Below are positions 35,684-46,131 of a DNA stretch of 64,000 bases, one piece after another; position 1 is the stretch's first letter; each line of letters begins with the position of its first letter. The stretch comes from an uncultured Clostridia bacterium (GTDB lineage: Bacteria; Bacillota; Clostridia; Lachnospirales; CAG-274), in NCBI GenBank assembly GCA_947591605.1, contig CANQDF010000009.1:16607-80606 (forward strand), written 5' to 3'. A program made the position numbers and the translations under genes. The notes under the pieces are model-generated. The model ran no database searches and was not told the DNA's origin. It worked only from the letters and a program-made list of their open reading frames with translations.

Positions 35684-37258
35684 TTAATGTCTGTTATACA
35701 GGTCACATAAATATCTTAAACCGTCGGCGGTTTCGTCGGTCAAATCTCCCTGCCTGAAACGGAACTGCCAGTTGCCGCTTGCAACACCGGGGGTATTCAT
35801 CCTTGCTTCGCTGCCGAGGCACAGTATATCCTGAAGCGGAATGATGCAGTACTTTGCACAGGACGATATTGCAAGCCTTATCATATCCCAGCTGATGTCG
35901 TTGCCGGAGATATTCATAAGACGTCTTGCATAATCACGGCACTGCTCGTTTGTGCTGTCGTACCATCCCTTTGTTGTATCGTTGTCGTGAGTACCGGTAT
36001 AAACAACAAAGTTATCGCTTGTGTAATTGTGAGGCAGATAGGCGTTACCGTGGTTGTCAAATGCAAACTGCAGTATTTTCATACCGGGCAGACCGAGCTC
36101 ATCTCTGAGCATACCGACCTCCGGGTTAAGGTCGCCCAGATCCTCGGCAATTATGTCAAGCGAACCGAGCTTGTTTTTTATAGCGTCAAAAAGCTCTCTC
36201 TGAGGGCCCTTTTTCCATTTGCCTTTTACGGCATTTTCCGAGCCATAGGGTATCGCCCAGTAGCTCTCAAATGCTCTGAAGTGGTCTATGCGCACTATAT
36301 CCACAAGCTTAAGCACGCTTTCCACACGTTTTATCCACCATTGGTAATCGGTTTTTTTATGGTATGCCCAATTATACAGAGGATTGCCCCAAAGCTGTCC
36401 CTCTGCACTGAAATAATCCGGCGGAACACCTGCCACCTCGGTAGGGAAGCCCTTTGCATTTATATGGAACAGCTCTCTTTCAGCCCATGTATCTGCGCTG
36501 TCGGCAGCCACAAATATAGGTATGTCACCTATAAGGGATATGCCCTTGTCGTTTGCATATGCCTTAAGCTCCTCCCATTGCTTAAAGAAAATATACTGTA
36601 TAAACTTATAGTAGCTTATGTCGTCGCTTAAAAGCTTTGTATATTTTTTTATTGCCTCCTCCTCACGGTTTTTTATCTCATCCGGGAAGGAGTTCCAGCA
36701 GGCACCGTAATAGCAGTCCTTGGCTCCGTTTTCTCCGAGGCTTTTTACGGTTTGTCTGTAGTAGGATTTAAATTCCTTTGTTTCATATTCAAATTTACGC
36801 TTTTGTATAAAATAGTTTTTGAGCGCCATAAACAGGGCGTAGTCGTTTATCCAAAAGGCGTTTTTTCGGCAAAAGCTCTTATAGTCCTTATCTCCCTTTT
36901 CAAGAGATCTAAAGTTTGCGTGAGCCTTTTTAAAAAGTCCCTCTTTATAGCTCTGTACAGCGCCAAAGTCTACCTTGTCGTCATTAAAGGCAGGTGTGCT
37001 GCTTATATCCTCATCGGATAAAAGTCCGTCTTCAACAAGCAGCTCCGGGCTTATCATAAGAGGATTGCCCGCAAAGGCGGAAAAACTCTGATAAGGTGAA
37101 TCTCCGAAGCCTGTATGTCCGAGCGGAAGTATCTGCCACAAGCTTTGCCCGGATTTTTCAAGAAAATCAACAAAGCTGTAAGCGGATCTTCCAAGGTCGC
37201 CTATACCGTATTTGCCGGGTAACGATGTGGGGTGTAATAAAATTCCACATTTTCTCAT
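35684..37258 (-). CDS. malQ: 4-alpha-glucanotransferase (amylomaltase, GH77)
   Basis: The 524-residue cytoplasmic enzyme transfers maltodextrin units between alpha-1,4-glucans. Family signatures are present: the N-terminal GILLHPTSLPGKYGIGDLG, SADTWAERELF, the nucleophile region VRIDHFRAFESYW (Asp), the acid/base region DIIAEDLG, and YTGTHDNDTTKGW. Length is normal. A clean promoter lies upstream on the minus strand. It acts in glycogen or maltodextrin use; no other glycogen genes are in the window. Confidence 0.95.
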   Translation of the reverse strand: MRKCGILLHPTSLPGKYGIGDLGRSAYSFVDFLEKSGQSLWQILPLGHTGFGDSPYQSFSAFAGNPLMISPELLVEDGLLSDEDISSTPAFNDDKVDFGAVQSYKEGLFKKAHANFRSLEKGDKDYKSFCRKNAFWINDYALFMALKNYFIQKRKFEYETKEFKSYYRQTVKSLGENGAKDCYYGACWNSFPDEIKNREEEAIKKYTKLLSDDISYYKFIQYIFFKQWEELKAYANDKGISLIGDIPIFVAADSADTWAERELFHINAKGFPTEVAGVPPDYFSAEGQLWGNPLYNWAYHKKTDYQWWIKRVESVLKLVDIVRIDHFRAFESYWAIPYGSENAVKGKWKKGPQRELFDAIKNKLGSLDIIAEDLGDLNPEVGMLRDELGLPGMKILQFAFDNHGNAYLPHNYTSDNFVVYTGTHDNDTTKGWYDSTNEQCRDYARRLMNISGNDISWDMIRLAISSCAKYCIIPLQDILCLGSEARMNTPGVASGNWQFRFRQGDLTDETADGLRYLCDLYNRH

Positions 37259-37296
37259 AATAGATCACATCCTTAATAATATAATGTCCTTTATTT

Positions 37297-37325
37297 ATTA
37301 TAAATCATTAGGCAAATATTATCAA
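37297..37325 (-). promoter_or_regulatory. Sigma-A promoter of malQ
   Basis: On the minus strand TTGATA (37325-37320), a 17-base spacer and TATAAT (37302-37297), 40 bases before the malQ ATG. Confidence 0.75.
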
Positions 37326-37387
37326 TTATAAATTAAATTTATCTACGCATAATAAGCTTGAAATAAAAATCAGTAAGGAGGATTATT

Positions 37388-37804
37388 ATGAAGCTTAAGT
37401 TAATTCCGCTGCTGATAGCGCTTACAATGACTACTGCCTGCTCGGGCAGGAACGGCGGCGGTGCGGATACAAACAACAATACCGAAGCAACTACCGAGAA
37501 CCAAGCCTCGGAGGGTGAAAACACCGGGGAGGAAACAACTCTTACCGATACCCATATTACCGACTCGGATGTCAATACGGAATCCGATTCGATAGTGGGA
37601 CAGGACGACCTTGATGACAGCGAGGGCAGCAATATAGGCAATGCGGCAGATGACGTAGGCAACGCTGCAGAGGATATAGGTCAGGGCGCAGGCGATGCTG
37701 CAGCCGATATAGGCAAGGGCGCAGGTGATGCTGCAGGTTCAATAGCCAACGGCATTGGCGATCTTTTCGGGGGCAACGGTACAGACGGAACAAAAAGCCG
37801 ATAA
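37388..37804 (+). CDS. Small lipoprotein with amphipathic Ala/Gly/Asp repeats
   Basis: The 138-residue protein has a lipoprotein signal with lipobox MTTAC (Cys about residue 18), a Thr/Glu-rich linker and a C-terminal run of repeated 11-13 residue units like GNAAEDIGQGAGDAAADIGKG. The repeats resemble amphipathic helices of stress-type or surface proteins. There is no catalytic motif. GTAAGGAGG precedes the start. The role is unknown. Confidence 0.7.
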   Translation: MKLKLIPLLIALTMTTACSGRNGGGADTNNNTEATTENQASEGENTGEETTLTDTHITDSDVNTESDSIVGQDDLDDSEGSNIGNAADDVGNAAEDIGQGAGDAAADIGKGAGDAAGSIANGIGDLFGGNGTDGTKSR

Positions 37805-37809
37805 TATAT

Positions 37810-37847
37810 AAGGAGGTGTTTTGCGGCTTATCGGCATACACCTCCTT
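37810..37847. terminator. Convergent terminator with a ribosome-site-like stem
   Basis: AAGGAGGTGT pairs perfectly with ACACCTCCTT around an 18-base loop that itself contains TGCGG/CGGCA-like pairing. It lies between convergent genes. T tracts are weak on both sides. The stem arm is a perfect anti-16S sequence, probably by chance. Confidence 0.55.
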
Positions 37848-37857
37848 GTACATATTG

Positions 37858-38541
37858 CTATATGCGGTTTTTTATTATAAGCAGTTTATTGTCACCCTTT
37901 TGAAATTCATATTCGGTTTGTTTTATTTCAATATCGTAATTACGGTCGAAATATTTTATAACATCCGATATAAGCTCTGTTTTGTTTGCATCCAGATCGA
38001 CTATAGGAAAAATCCTTATCTCATCGCATACCCTTAGCATTTCGGTCATAGCCTGTATGTGAAAGTCATACCCAAGGGATGTATACATCAGCAAAAAGTG
38101 AGAGCTTAAGCCTATATCAAAGGCATGGGTTTCATAAGGCAGTTTTTCGGGCAGCTGATGATATATGTAGCGCCCTTCAAACCTGTCGTTTTCAAAATCG
38201 TCAAGGAACAGGCGCATGGCGGACATACGCACATTTTCAAGTTCGTCAAGGCTTTTGATGTGAGTCCATACATAATTTTCGGTATTTTCCCTCATTTGCT
38301 GCATTACTATGCTGCGTGCCTCTTCAATGCGCTTTCGTAGCTCATCTGCACTAAATTGATATATGGGGTCAAACGATGTAATGTCATACCCCAGCTTTGA
38401 CGCCTCGTAATTAAAAGAGGCAGGGCCGTCGCCAAAGCCTGCAATTTTCTTTTTTAAATCATTGTCATCCAATGCAAACATAAGTTTATATTCGTAAAAA
38501 TTTCTGCCCCAAGGCACAACGCTGCTAAGCTTGAATGCCAT
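37858..38541 (-). CDS. SAM-dependent methyltransferase-like protein
   Basis: The 227-residue protein has a class I methyltransferase signature: GFGDGPASFNYEASKLGYDITSFDP fits motif I and the end of strand 2. A long helical segment follows and a C-terminal fold with IRIFPIVDLD. The family is annotated in bacteria as SAM-dependent methyltransferase without known substrate. GGGAGG precedes the ATG. It follows the GH3 gene by 28 bases and is the last gene of the minus-strand run from metA. Confidence 0.65.
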   Translation of the reverse strand: MAFKLSSVVPWGRNFYEYKLMFALDDNDLKKKIAGFGDGPASFNYEASKLGYDITSFDPIYQFSADELRKRIEEARSIVMQQMRENTENYVWTHIKSLDELENVRMSAMRLFLDDFENDRFEGRYIYHQLPEKLPYETHAFDIGLSSHFLLMYTSLGYDFHIQAMTEMLRVCDEIRIFPIVDLDANKTELISDVIKYFDRNYDIEIKQTEYEFQKGDNKLLIIKNRI

Positions 38542-38569
38542 TTGCTTTGCCTCCCTTACCGTTTATGAT

Positions 38570-39868
38570 TTAAGGTTCCCTTTCCGCATATCTCAGCTTT
38601 ACTCCGATAATTTTTTTGACCGATCTGTCTATGCGTTCAACACTTATTTCTCCCGAGTTTACCGCATTAAGCACGCCATTGTATGCGGCATTAAAGTCCT
38701 GAGGCATAAGCAGCATATCTGCGCCTGCTTTGACTGCCGTAACGGCTGCCGTATCGGGTGCGTATAAATCGGTAAGCGCCTGCATTGACAGAGAATCGGT
38801 TATTATTATGCCGTTAAATTTAAGCTTGTCTATAAGTATATCGTTTATAATTTTGTCGGAGATGGATGCGGGTGTATTGTCGCCCGTTATATTCGGCAGT
38901 GAAAAATGCCCCACCATTATAAAGTCGGCATGGTTGTCAATAGCGTCAATAAAGGGCAAAAGCTCACATTGCAAAAGCTCATCATAGGTTTTGTCGGTGT
39001 ATGCAAAGCCTTCGTGTGTGTCGCCCTCTGTTGCACCGTGCCCGGGGAAGTGCTTGTAACACGATAATACCCCGTTGTCATTAAGCCCTTCGGATACCCG
39101 ATGTGCCATTTCCGATACAAGATCGGGGTCGCTGCCGAAGCTCCTGTATCTGACCACCTGATTTTCGGTATTGGTGAGTACATCGGCAACAGGCGCAAAA
39201 TCAAGGTTAAAGCCATAATCAGAGAGATATTTGCCCAATGTATCGCCTGCCTCATATGCCTTTTGCATATCACGGCTTTCACCCACAGCCGACATATTGC
39301 CGACATAGGGCACGGTTATATTTTCACTTGACGCAAGCCTTGCAACCGTGCCTCCCTCCTCATCGATGCCTATAAAAAGAGGTACGGGACATACTTCCTC
39401 CGCAAACTGTTTTGTATTTGCTATCATTTGCTTTGTTTGTTCTTCGCTGACGGTGTTTTTTGTAAAGTATATAATACCGCCTACGGGGTGCGCACAGAGA
39501 GCATTTTTTGTCATCTCGCCTGCCTCCGTGACATTATCCGAGCCTGTAAGCGCCTCGGGTGTTATAAAAAACAGTTGGTTAATTTTTTCCTCCAAGGTCA
39601 TATTTGCAAGCAGCTCGTCTACACGTTGGCAAAATTCCTTTTCTGCCTTTTCCTCAGGGCTTTCCAAATCAGCGGTGGTCATCTCTGTATTATTTTCAAC
39701 CGCTGCGGCAGAAGGTGCGGACGCCGTTCCTCCATTGTTGCTTTGCGAGTTAAATACAATTGCGGTAAAGTATATTGCAGCGACCGACAATAATATTACA
39801 GCGGCAATGGTTCCCGTTATTTTAAGAGGATCTTTGTTTTTTCCGTTCATATTATTTTTTGTTTGCAT
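38570..39868 (-). CDS. Exported beta-N-acetylhexosaminidase-like GH3 enzyme (NagZ family)
   Basis: The 432-residue protein has an N-terminal membrane anchor (AAVILLSVAAIYFTAIVF) followed by a single GH3 barrel. NagZ features are visible: FIGIDEEGGTVARL, the catalytic His loop CYKHFPGHGATEGDTHEG and the nucleophile IITDSLSM. Such enzymes cut GlcNAc from muropeptides or chitobiose; in Gram-positives exported forms trim cell wall. The anchor suggests it acts outside the membrane. The start overlaps the preceding small gene by 17 bases; a later ATG at 39850 is possible. Confidence 0.85.
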   Translation of the reverse strand: MQTKNNMNGKNKDPLKITGTIAAVILLSVAAIYFTAIVFNSQSNNGGTASAPSAAAVENNTEMTTADLESPEEKAEKEFCQRVDELLANMTLEEKINQLFFITPEALTGSDNVTEAGEMTKNALCAHPVGGIIYFTKNTVSEEQTKQMIANTKQFAEEVCPVPLFIGIDEEGGTVARLASSENITVPYVGNMSAVGESRDMQKAYEAGDTLGKYLSDYGFNLDFAPVADVLTNTENQVVRYRSFGSDPDLVSEMAHRVSEGLNDNGVLSCYKHFPGHGATEGDTHEGFAYTDKTYDELLQCELLPFIDAIDNHADFIMVGHFSLPNITGDNTPASISDKIINDILIDKLKFNGIIITDSLSMQALTDLYAPDTAAVTAVKAGADMLLMPQDFNAAYNGVLNAVNSGEISVERIDRSVKKIIGVKLRYAEREP

Positions 39869-40142
39869 TTTTAAGTATAAGAGCTATCTTGACGCATTCA
39901 ATACATATTACCATGGTGTAATCGCCCTTTTCTATTATGTAGGGTTCACCGTCACGGCGCACGATTACAGCCTCACGGGGCTTTTCGTCCTCCTTGCCGT
40001 AGCCGACAAAATATGTACCGTCAAGGCTGCGTATATACCACGAGGCATTTGTTGCGGTTTTTACAAAAAAATCGTCCTTACAGCCAAAATAACTCATAAG
40101 ATTGTTTTTAGCCTGTATAAATTCGGGTATGTATTTTTTCAC
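39852..40142 (-). CDS. Small hypothetical protein between uvrA and the GH3 gene
   Basis: The 96-residue protein (KKYIPEFIQAKNNLMSYFGCKDDFFVKT...) has no domain I recognise. The compact beta-rich middle (SWYIRSLDGTYFVGYG, EAVIVRRDGEPYII) suggests a small folded protein. GTG at 40142 is chosen because AAGGAG sits about 9 bases upstream; a longer ATG frame lacks a ribosome site. It begins 57 bases after uvrA. Confidence 0.6.
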   Translation of the reverse strand: MKKYIPEFIQAKNNLMSYFGCKDDFFVKTATNASWYIRSLDGTYFVGYGKEDEKPREAVIVRRDGEPYIIEKGDYTMVICIECVKIALILKNANKK

Positions 40143-40199
40143 ATGCTTTCTCCTTGAAATTATGTATTTGGCTTTTAAAGGATAAGCCATAACCGTATA

Positions 40200-43037
40200 T
40201 CAATTGCTGTTATCTTCAAGCAGCTTTTTTAAAAATCTGCCTGTGTGTGACGCCTCGCAGCGGCATATTTCCTCGGGTGTACCTGCCGCAACAAGTCTGC
40301 CTCCGCCATCGCCGCCCTCGGGGCCAAGGTCGATCACATAATCGGCGGTTTTTATAACATCAAGGTTGTGTTCTATGACCACAACGGTGTTTCCGCCATC
40401 TGTGAGCCGCTGTATTATGTCGATCAGCTTGCGGACATCATAGCTGTGAAGCCCTGTTGTTGGCTCGTCAAGCACATATATTGTCTTACCTGTGCTGCGC
40501 TTGCTAAGCTCTGTGGCAAGCTTTACCCTTTGTGCCTCTCCGCCCGAAAGAGTGGTGGAGCTTTGTCCAAGCTTTATATAGCCCAGTCCTACGGCTTTTA
40601 TGGTTTCGAGCTTTGCTTTTAAGCGAGGCAGATTTTCAAAAAAGATAAGCGCCTCGTCAACCGTCATATCCAATACATCCGATATGGTCTTACCCTTGTA
40701 TTTAACCTCAAGGGTTTCCCTGTTGTAGCGTTTGCCTCCGCATACTTCACACGGTACAAAAATATCGGGCAAAAAGTGCATTTCAATTTTGATTATACCG
40801 TCGCCGGTGCATGCCTCACATCTGCCGCCCTTTGTGTTAAAGCTGAATCGTCCTTTGCCGAATCCCCTTATTTTTGCCTCCGGCGTTTGTGCAAAAATAT
40901 CTCTTATCATGTCAAACAGCCCGGTATATGTGGCAGGATTTGAGCGGGGTGTTCTGCCTATGGGGCTTTGGTCTATGGCAATTACCTTGTCCAGGTTTTC
41001 AAGCCCAGTAATATCCTTGCATTTGCCGGGACGTGTTTTGGCACGGTTGAGGTTTTTGGCAAGATATTTGTATAAAACATGGTTTACAAGCGAGCTTTTG
41101 CCCGAACCCGATACACCCGTTACGCATATAAATGTGCCCAGCGGAAAGCTTACGTCGATATTTTTAAGGTTGTTTTCCGAGGCACCCTTTACGGTAATAA
41201 ATTTTCCGCTGCCCTTTCTGCGTTCGGCGGGTACGGCAATTGTTTCCCGTCCGCTAAGGAAAGCGCCCGTAACGGATCTTTCGCATTTAAGTATGCCGTC
41301 GTATTCACCCGAATAAACTATTTCGCCGCCGTTTATGCCCGCATAAGGCCCTACATCGACAATATGATCGGCAGATCTCATTGTATCCTCGTCATGCTCT
41401 ACAACAATGAGTGTATTGCCGAGTTCCTGCAAATGACGGAGTGTGTTTAAAAGCTTGCAGTTATCTCTCTGGTGCAGCCCTATACTTGGCTCGTCCAGTA
41501 TATAAAGCACACCCATAAGCCCCGAGCCTATCTGCGTTGCAAGCCTTATACGCTGTGATTCTCCGCCAGAAAGTGTGCCTGCGGTGCGGGCAAGGGTGAG
41601 GTATTCAAGCCCTACGGATGCCAAAAAATCAAGCCTTGCTTTGATCTCGTTGAGGATAGCTTCTCCTATGGCAAGCTGCCTTGGTGTAAAATTTTGCTCG
41701 TTAAAAAAGCTTATTATGTTTTTAATTGACATCTCTGTCAGATCCGATATGCTTTTACCGCCTATGGTGACGGCAAGCACCTCGGGCTTAAGACGTTTGC
41801 CGCCGCAGGTAGGGCAGGTTATATCCGTCATATACTGCTCGTATTCCTCCTGAGCGATTTCGCTGCCCGATTCCTTATATCTTCTCATAAGGTTGTTTAT
41901 TATACCCTCAAATTGATAGGGATAATATTTTACTTTTCCGCCGCTTGTATATGCAACATCAATTATTTCGTTGTCACCGTTCATAAGTATTTTGCGTACT
42001 TCGGGGGAAAGCTCCTTATACGGGGTATCCATGCTGAAACCGTATTTTTCCGAAAGAGCGGTGACAAGGGAGTTGCTCATTGTACCGACAGAACCGATGG
42101 AATTCCATCCGTTTACACATATTGCGCCCTCGTTAAGGCTCAAATCCTTATTGGGGACTATAAGATCCTCATCAAATATAAGCTTTACGCCCAGACCCGT
42201 ACAATCGGGGCAGGCGCCGCTCGGGTTGTTGAACGAAAAAAGACGAGGCTCTATTTCCTCAATGTTAATGCCGCATTCGGGGCAGGAAAAGCTTTGGCTG
42301 AAGATCATATCTCCGGAGCCTGCAGCATCAACTATAAGCAGACCGCCCGAAAGCGCACACACCGTTTCAATAGAGCTTGTAAGCCTTTGCTGTATTTTCG
42401 GCTTTACCACAAGCCTGTCAACAATTATCTCAATGGAGTGCTTTTTGTTTTTGTCAAGCTTTATCTCCTCCCCCAAATCGTACAGGCTTCCGTCTATCCT
42501 TGCTCTTACATATCCGCTGCGCTTTGCGTCCTCCAGCAGCTTTGTATGCTCGCCCTTTCTTGCACGCACAACGGGCGCAAGGAGCTGTATTTTTGTACCC
42601 TCTGGCATTTCAAGTATTTTATCTACTATCTGGTCGATAGTTTGCTTTTTTATTTCCCTGCCGCATTTTGGACAGTGAGGTATGCCTATGCGTGCAAAAA
42701 GCAGCCTGAAATAATCGTATATTTCGGTAACGGTGCCGACTGTGGAACGAGGGTTTTTGTTTGTGGTTTTCTGGTCTATGGATATAGCGGGAGAAAGACC
42801 GTCTATGCTTTCGACATCGGGCTTTTCCATCTGACCGAGAAACATGCGTGCATATGAGGAAAGGCTCTCCACATAACGCCTTTGTCCCTCGGCATATATT
42901 GTGTCAAAGGCAAGGCTGGATTTGCCCGAGCCGCTTACGCCCGTAAATACTATAAATTTGTCACGGGGTATCTCAAGGCTGACATTTTTAAGGTTATTTT
43001 CTTTTGCTCCTTTAATAATAATTTTTTTGCTTTCCAT
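40200..43037 (-). CDS. uvrA: Excinuclease ABC subunit A
   Basis: The 945-residue protein shows two ABC ATPase modules with Walker [11 protein letters not shown] twice, ABC signatures [12 protein letters not shown] and [12 protein letters not shown], and zinc clusters CPKCG...CPECG and CEACTGDG...CEVCGGKRY. It scans DNA for bulky lesions together with UvrB. Full length for the family. It starts 16 bases after uvrB, so the two form an operon. Confidence 0.97.
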   Translation of the reverse strand: MESKKIIIKGAKENNLKNVSLEIPRDKFIVFTGVSGSGKSSLAFDTIYAEGQRRYVESLSSYARMFLGQMEKPDVESIDGLSPAISIDQKTTNKNPRSTVGTVTEIYDYFRLLFARIGIPHCPKCGREIKKQTIDQIVDKILEMPEGTKIQLLAPVVRARKGEHTKLLEDAKRSGYVRARIDGSLYDLGEEIKLDKNKKHSIEIIVDRLVVKPKIQQRLTSSIETVCALSGGLLIVDAAGSGDMIFSQSFSCPECGINIEEIEPRLFSFNNPSGACPDCTGLGVKLIFDEDLIVPNKDLSLNEGAICVNGWNSIGSVGTMSNSLVTALSEKYGFSMDTPYKELSPEVRKILMNGDNEIIDVAYTSGGKVKYYPYQFEGIINNLMRRYKESGSEIAQEEYEQYMTDITCPTCGGKRLKPEVLAVTIGGKSISDLTEMSIKNIISFFNEQNFTPRQLAIGEAILNEIKARLDFLASVGLEYLTLARTAGTLSGGESQRIRLATQIGSGLMGVLYILDEPSIGLHQRDNCKLLNTLRHLQELGNTLIVVEHDEDTMRSADHIVDVGPYAGINGGEIVYSGEYDGILKCERSVTGAFLSGRETIAVPAERRKGSGKFITVKGASENNLKNIDVSFPLGTFICVTGVSGSGKSSLVNHVLYKYLAKNLNRAKTRPGKCKDITGLENLDKVIAIDQSPIGRTPRSNPATYTGLFDMIRDIFAQTPEAKIRGFGKGRFSFNTKGGRCEACTGDGIIKIEMHFLPDIFVPCEVCGGKRYNRETLEVKYKGKTISDVLDMTVDEALIFFENLPRLKAKLETIKAVGLGYIKLGQSSTTLSGGEAQRVKLATELSKRSTGKTIYVLDEPTTGLHSYDVRKLIDIIQRLTDGGNTVVVIEHNLDVIKTADYVIDLGPEGGDGGGRLVAAGTPEEICRCEASHTGRFLKKLLEDNSN

Positions 43038-43053
43038 TTTTATCTACCTGTGC

Positions 43054-45033
43054 TTATATCAAAGATAATTTTTTCAGTTCTATAATTTCATCCCTAAGCT
43101 GTGCAGCGGTTTCAAATTCAAGCTCGGCAGCAGCCCTGCGCATCTGCTTTTCAAGCGAGGCAATGTTTTTTAAAAGCTCGTCACGGCTCATAGACTCGGG
43201 ATCCTTTTCAAGATGCTTATATTTTTTTCCTTCGACCGCTTCGGTGGCACGTATGATGTCATATACCTTTTTAATAATGGTTTTTGGCACAATGCCGTGT
43301 TCTTTGTTATACTGCTCCTGTATGCTGCGGCGGCGGTTGGTTTCCGTTATGGCTTTACGCATTGAGTCTGTAACCGTATCGGCATACATAATAACACGCC
43401 CGTCCGAGTTTCTTGCGGCACGGCCTATGGTCTGTATAAGCGATGTTTCCGAGCGCAAAAAGCCCTCCTTATCGGCATCGAGTATGGCAATAAGGCTTAC
43501 CTCGGGTATATCAAGCCCCTCCCTTAAAAGGTTGATGCCTACAAGCACGTCAAACACATCAAGACGCAGATCCCTGATAATTTCAAGCCTTTCCAGCGTA
43601 TCTATGTCCGAGTGGAGGTATTTTACCCTTATACCTGCCTCACGCAGATAGTCTGTAAGATCCTCTGCCATCTTTTTGGTAAGCGTGGTCACAAGTATTT
43701 TTTGCTTTTTTTTGATTATCTTGTTTATTTCGCTTAAAAGGTTATCTATCTGACCCTTTATGGGACGTACCTCAACTATGGGGTCAAGCAGACCCGTAGG
43801 GCGTATTATCTGCTCTATGGTAGCCTCGCTGTGGGCAGCCTCATATTTGTTTGGCGTTGCGGAAACAAAGAGCATTTGCTTTATTTTCCCCTCAAACTCC
43901 TCAAATTTAAGGGGTCTGTTGTCCAGAGCGGACGGCAGACGAAAGCCGTAATCCACAAGGCTTGTTTTTCGTGATCTGTCGCCGTTGTACATTGCGCCTA
44001 TCTGAGGTATTGTAACATGTGATTCGTCAACTATTATCAAAAAATCATCGGGAAAGTAATCTATAAGGGTGTGAGGCATACTGCCGGGCGCTCTGCCGTC
44101 CAGGTGCCTTGAATAGTTTTCAATACCGGAGCAAAAGCCCATCTCCTGTATCATTTCCATATCATAGTTTGTGCGCTGCAAAAGCCTTTGAGCCTCCAGA
44201 AGCTTGTCCTGACTTTTCAGCTCCTTAACACGCTCGTCAAGCTCTTCGCCGATGGTGCGCAGGGCTCTTTTGAGGTTATCGCCCGAGGTGACATAATGAG
44301 ATGCGGGAAATATGGAAACATGGTTTCTTTTGCCTGTGACCTCTCCCGTAAGTACATTTATTTCGGTTATACGGTCTATCTCGTCACCGAAAAACTCTAT
44401 CCTTATAGCGGTTTCGGTGCTTTCCGCAGGAAATACCTCCACAACATCTCCCCTTACTCTGAAGGTGCCTCTCACAAAATTGAGGTCGTTGCGGTTGTAC
44501 TGTATTTCAACAAGCCTTTTAAGCACAGCATCCCTTTCCCACACCATACCGGGGCGGATAGAAAGAGTCATTGTGCGGTAGTCTATGGGCGCACCAAGAC
44601 CGTATATGCAGCTGACGCTTGCCACAATAATAACATCCCGTCTTTCCGACAGGGCGGATGTAGCCGAATGGCGCAGCTTGTCTATTTCGTCGTTTACGGC
44701 GCTGTCCTTTTCTATATATGTGTCGGTCTGCGGAACATACGCCTCCGGCTGATAATAATCATAGTAGGATACAAAGTATTCCACCGCATTGTTTGGGAAA
44801 AAAGCCTTAAACTCGTCGTAAAGCTGTGCGGCAAGCGTTTTGTTGTGAGCAATAACAAGTGTAGGCTTATTGAGCCTTTCAATTATATTTGCCATTGTAA
44901 AGGTTTTTCCGCTGCCCGTAACGCCGAGCAGAGTCTGAAATTTTTTTCCGTTTAAAAATCCCTCCGACAGGCTCTCAATAGCATACGGCTGATCGCCTGT
45001 AGGCTTATATTCGGATACGACCTTAAAATCCAT
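43054..45033 (-). CDS. uvrB: Excinuclease ABC subunit B
   Basis: The 659-residue helicase-like protein has Walker [14 protein letters not shown], the beta-hairpin [28 protein letters not shown], the QTIGRAARN motif VI and a C-terminal UVR domain ([22 protein letters not shown]). It loads on damaged DNA with UvrA and recruits UvrC. The ATG at 45033 is set by AGGTGAT upstream; a longer frame to 45066 lies mostly in the metA end. Confidence 0.97.
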   Translation of the reverse strand: MDFKVVSEYKPTGDQPYAIESLSEGFLNGKKFQTLLGVTGSGKTFTMANIIERLNKPTLVIAHNKTLAAQLYDEFKAFFPNNAVEYFVSYYDYYQPEAYVPQTDTYIEKDSAVNDEIDKLRHSATSALSERRDVIIVASVSCIYGLGAPIDYRTMTLSIRPGMVWERDAVLKRLVEIQYNRNDLNFVRGTFRVRGDVVEVFPAESTETAIRIEFFGDEIDRITEINVLTGEVTGKRNHVSIFPASHYVTSGDNLKRALRTIGEELDERVKELKSQDKLLEAQRLLQRTNYDMEMIQEMGFCSGIENYSRHLDGRAPGSMPHTLIDYFPDDFLIIVDESHVTIPQIGAMYNGDRSRKTSLVDYGFRLPSALDNRPLKFEEFEGKIKQMLFVSATPNKYEAAHSEATIEQIIRPTGLLDPIVEVRPIKGQIDNLLSEINKIIKKKQKILVTTLTKKMAEDLTDYLREAGIRVKYLHSDIDTLERLEIIRDLRLDVFDVLVGINLLREGLDIPEVSLIAILDADKEGFLRSETSLIQTIGRAARNSDGRVIMYADTVTDSMRKAITETNRRRSIQEQYNKEHGIVPKTIIKKVYDIIRATEAVEGKKYKHLEKDPESMSRDELLKNIASLEKQMRRAAAELEFETAAQLRDEIIELKKLSLI

Positions 45034-45049
45034 ATAATCACCTGTAAAA

Positions 45050-45964
45050 TCAGCAAATAGTATCAATATCGTAGGGTGTCATCTGGTATACGCAATTCAA
45101 CCAGTTTGTGTACAGCAGCGAGCTATGCGCCTTCCACAATGATATGACCTCCTTTTGAGGGTCATCATCCTTGAAGTAATGGCGGGGAATAGCCACATCA
45201 AGCCCCTTTTCCTTATCTCTGAAATATTCGTTTTTGAGCGTTTCCGAATCATATTCGGAATGACCCATAACAAATATCTGTCTGAAGCTTTCGTTTGCCA
45301 CTATATATACGCCCGATTCGTCCGATTCGGAAAGTATGCTCAGCTCGGGCACCTTTTCAATATCGGCTTTTCTGACCTCGGTATGACGGGAATGGGGCAC
45401 ATAAAAAATGTCGTCAAAGCTGCGCAGCAGATCAAAATGGTTATATACCTTAGTGTGAGGGAAAACACCGAACATTTTATGGGGCAGCTTGTATTTGGGT
45501 ATGCCGTAGTGATAGTAAAGCCCTGCCTGCGCTCCCCAGCATATGTGAAATACGCTTGTAACGTGTGTTTTTGACCACTCCATGATCTCGGTGAGCTCCT
45601 GCCAGTAATTTACCTCTTCGTAATCAAGGTGTTCAACGGGAGCACCCGTAATTATCATACCGTCAAAGCGCCTGTCCCTGACATCGTCAAATATTTTGTA
45701 AAAATGGGCAAGATAATCCATAGATGTATTTTTGGATATGTGTGTTTCCATATGCATAAAATCAACATCTATTTGCAGCGGAGAGTTGCTCATAAGCCTT
45801 AAAAGCTGTACTTCTGTCTGCTGCTTGTTTGGCATAAGGTTTAAAACAAGCACCTTAAGAGGACGTATGTCCTGATGCGAAGCACGACTCTCGTCAATAA
45901 CAAATATGCCCTCGTTTGTAAGTATATTTTTTGCCGGCAGATTGTCGGAAACCTTGATTGGCAT
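45050..45964 (-). CDS. metA: Homoserine O-acetyltransferase of the MetA type
   Basis: The 304-residue enzyme acylates homoserine in methionine synthesis. It has the MetA fold with Cys142 (HICWGAQAG), His235 and Glu237 (MGHSEYD), matching the known catalytic triad numbering. Residue 111 is Glu ([13 protein letters not shown]). In MetA enzymes Glu111 favours acetyl-CoA and Gly111 favours succinyl-CoA, so this one is probably an acetyltransferase despite the usual succinyltransferase label. Length is normal. It is 16 bases upstream of uvrB, an uncommon neighbour. A good promoter and a folded leader precede it. Confidence 0.92.
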   Translation of the reverse strand: MPIKVSDNLPAKNILTNEGIFVIDESRASHQDIRPLKVLVLNLMPNKQQTEVQLLRLMSNSPLQIDVDFMHMETHISKNTSMDYLAHFYKIFDDVRDRRFDGMIITGAPVEHLDYEEVNYWQELTEIMEWSKTHVTSVFHICWGAQAGLYYHYGIPKYKLPHKMFGVFPHTKVYNHFDLLRSFDDIFYVPHSRHTEVRKADIEKVPELSILSESDESGVYIVANESFRQIFVMGHSEYDSETLKNEYFRDKEKGLDVAIPRHYFKDDDPQKEVISLWKAHSSLLYTNWLNCVYQMTPYDIDTIC

Positions 45965-46068
45965 AGCAGATCACTCATTTCTTTGTTGTTAATATAAGAT
46001 GCCGCAATATATGTAAATAAGCCTGTGCGGCAGAACGGGTCAAGCCCGAAACCGTTGGTTACCCTTTG
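45965..46068 (-). ncRNA. Folded 5' leader of metA, class not recognised
   Basis: The predicted transcript starts with GGTCAAAGGG and can fold so that GGTCAA pairs with TTGACC, enclosing AACC/GGTT. A second stem, GCCGCA with TGCGGC, follows. It does not match SAM-I, SAM-II, SAM-III or T-box consensus elements that I know. No T run follows, so control, if any, would be translational. Confidence 0.35.
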
Positions 46069-46074
46069 ACCAAT

Positions 46075-46103
46075 AGTATAGCAGATTTTTCGGGTATTTA
46101 CAA
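46075..46103 (-). promoter_or_regulatory. Sigma-A promoter of metA
   Basis: On the minus strand TTGTAA (46103-46098), a 17-base spacer and TATACT (46080-46075). Confidence 0.7.
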
Positions 46104-46131
46104 TAGATATTTTAAAAACTTTGTTCGAATT

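Noticed and set aside
37816..38037. Small frame beginning GTG after AAGGAGGTG
   Set aside because: The ribosome-site-like sequence is a terminator stem arm, and the frame is antisense to the methyltransferase-like gene.
41913..42857. Plus-strand frame of 314 residues opposite uvrA
   Set aside because: Antisense of a highly conserved repair gene, with a composition typical of a shadow frame.
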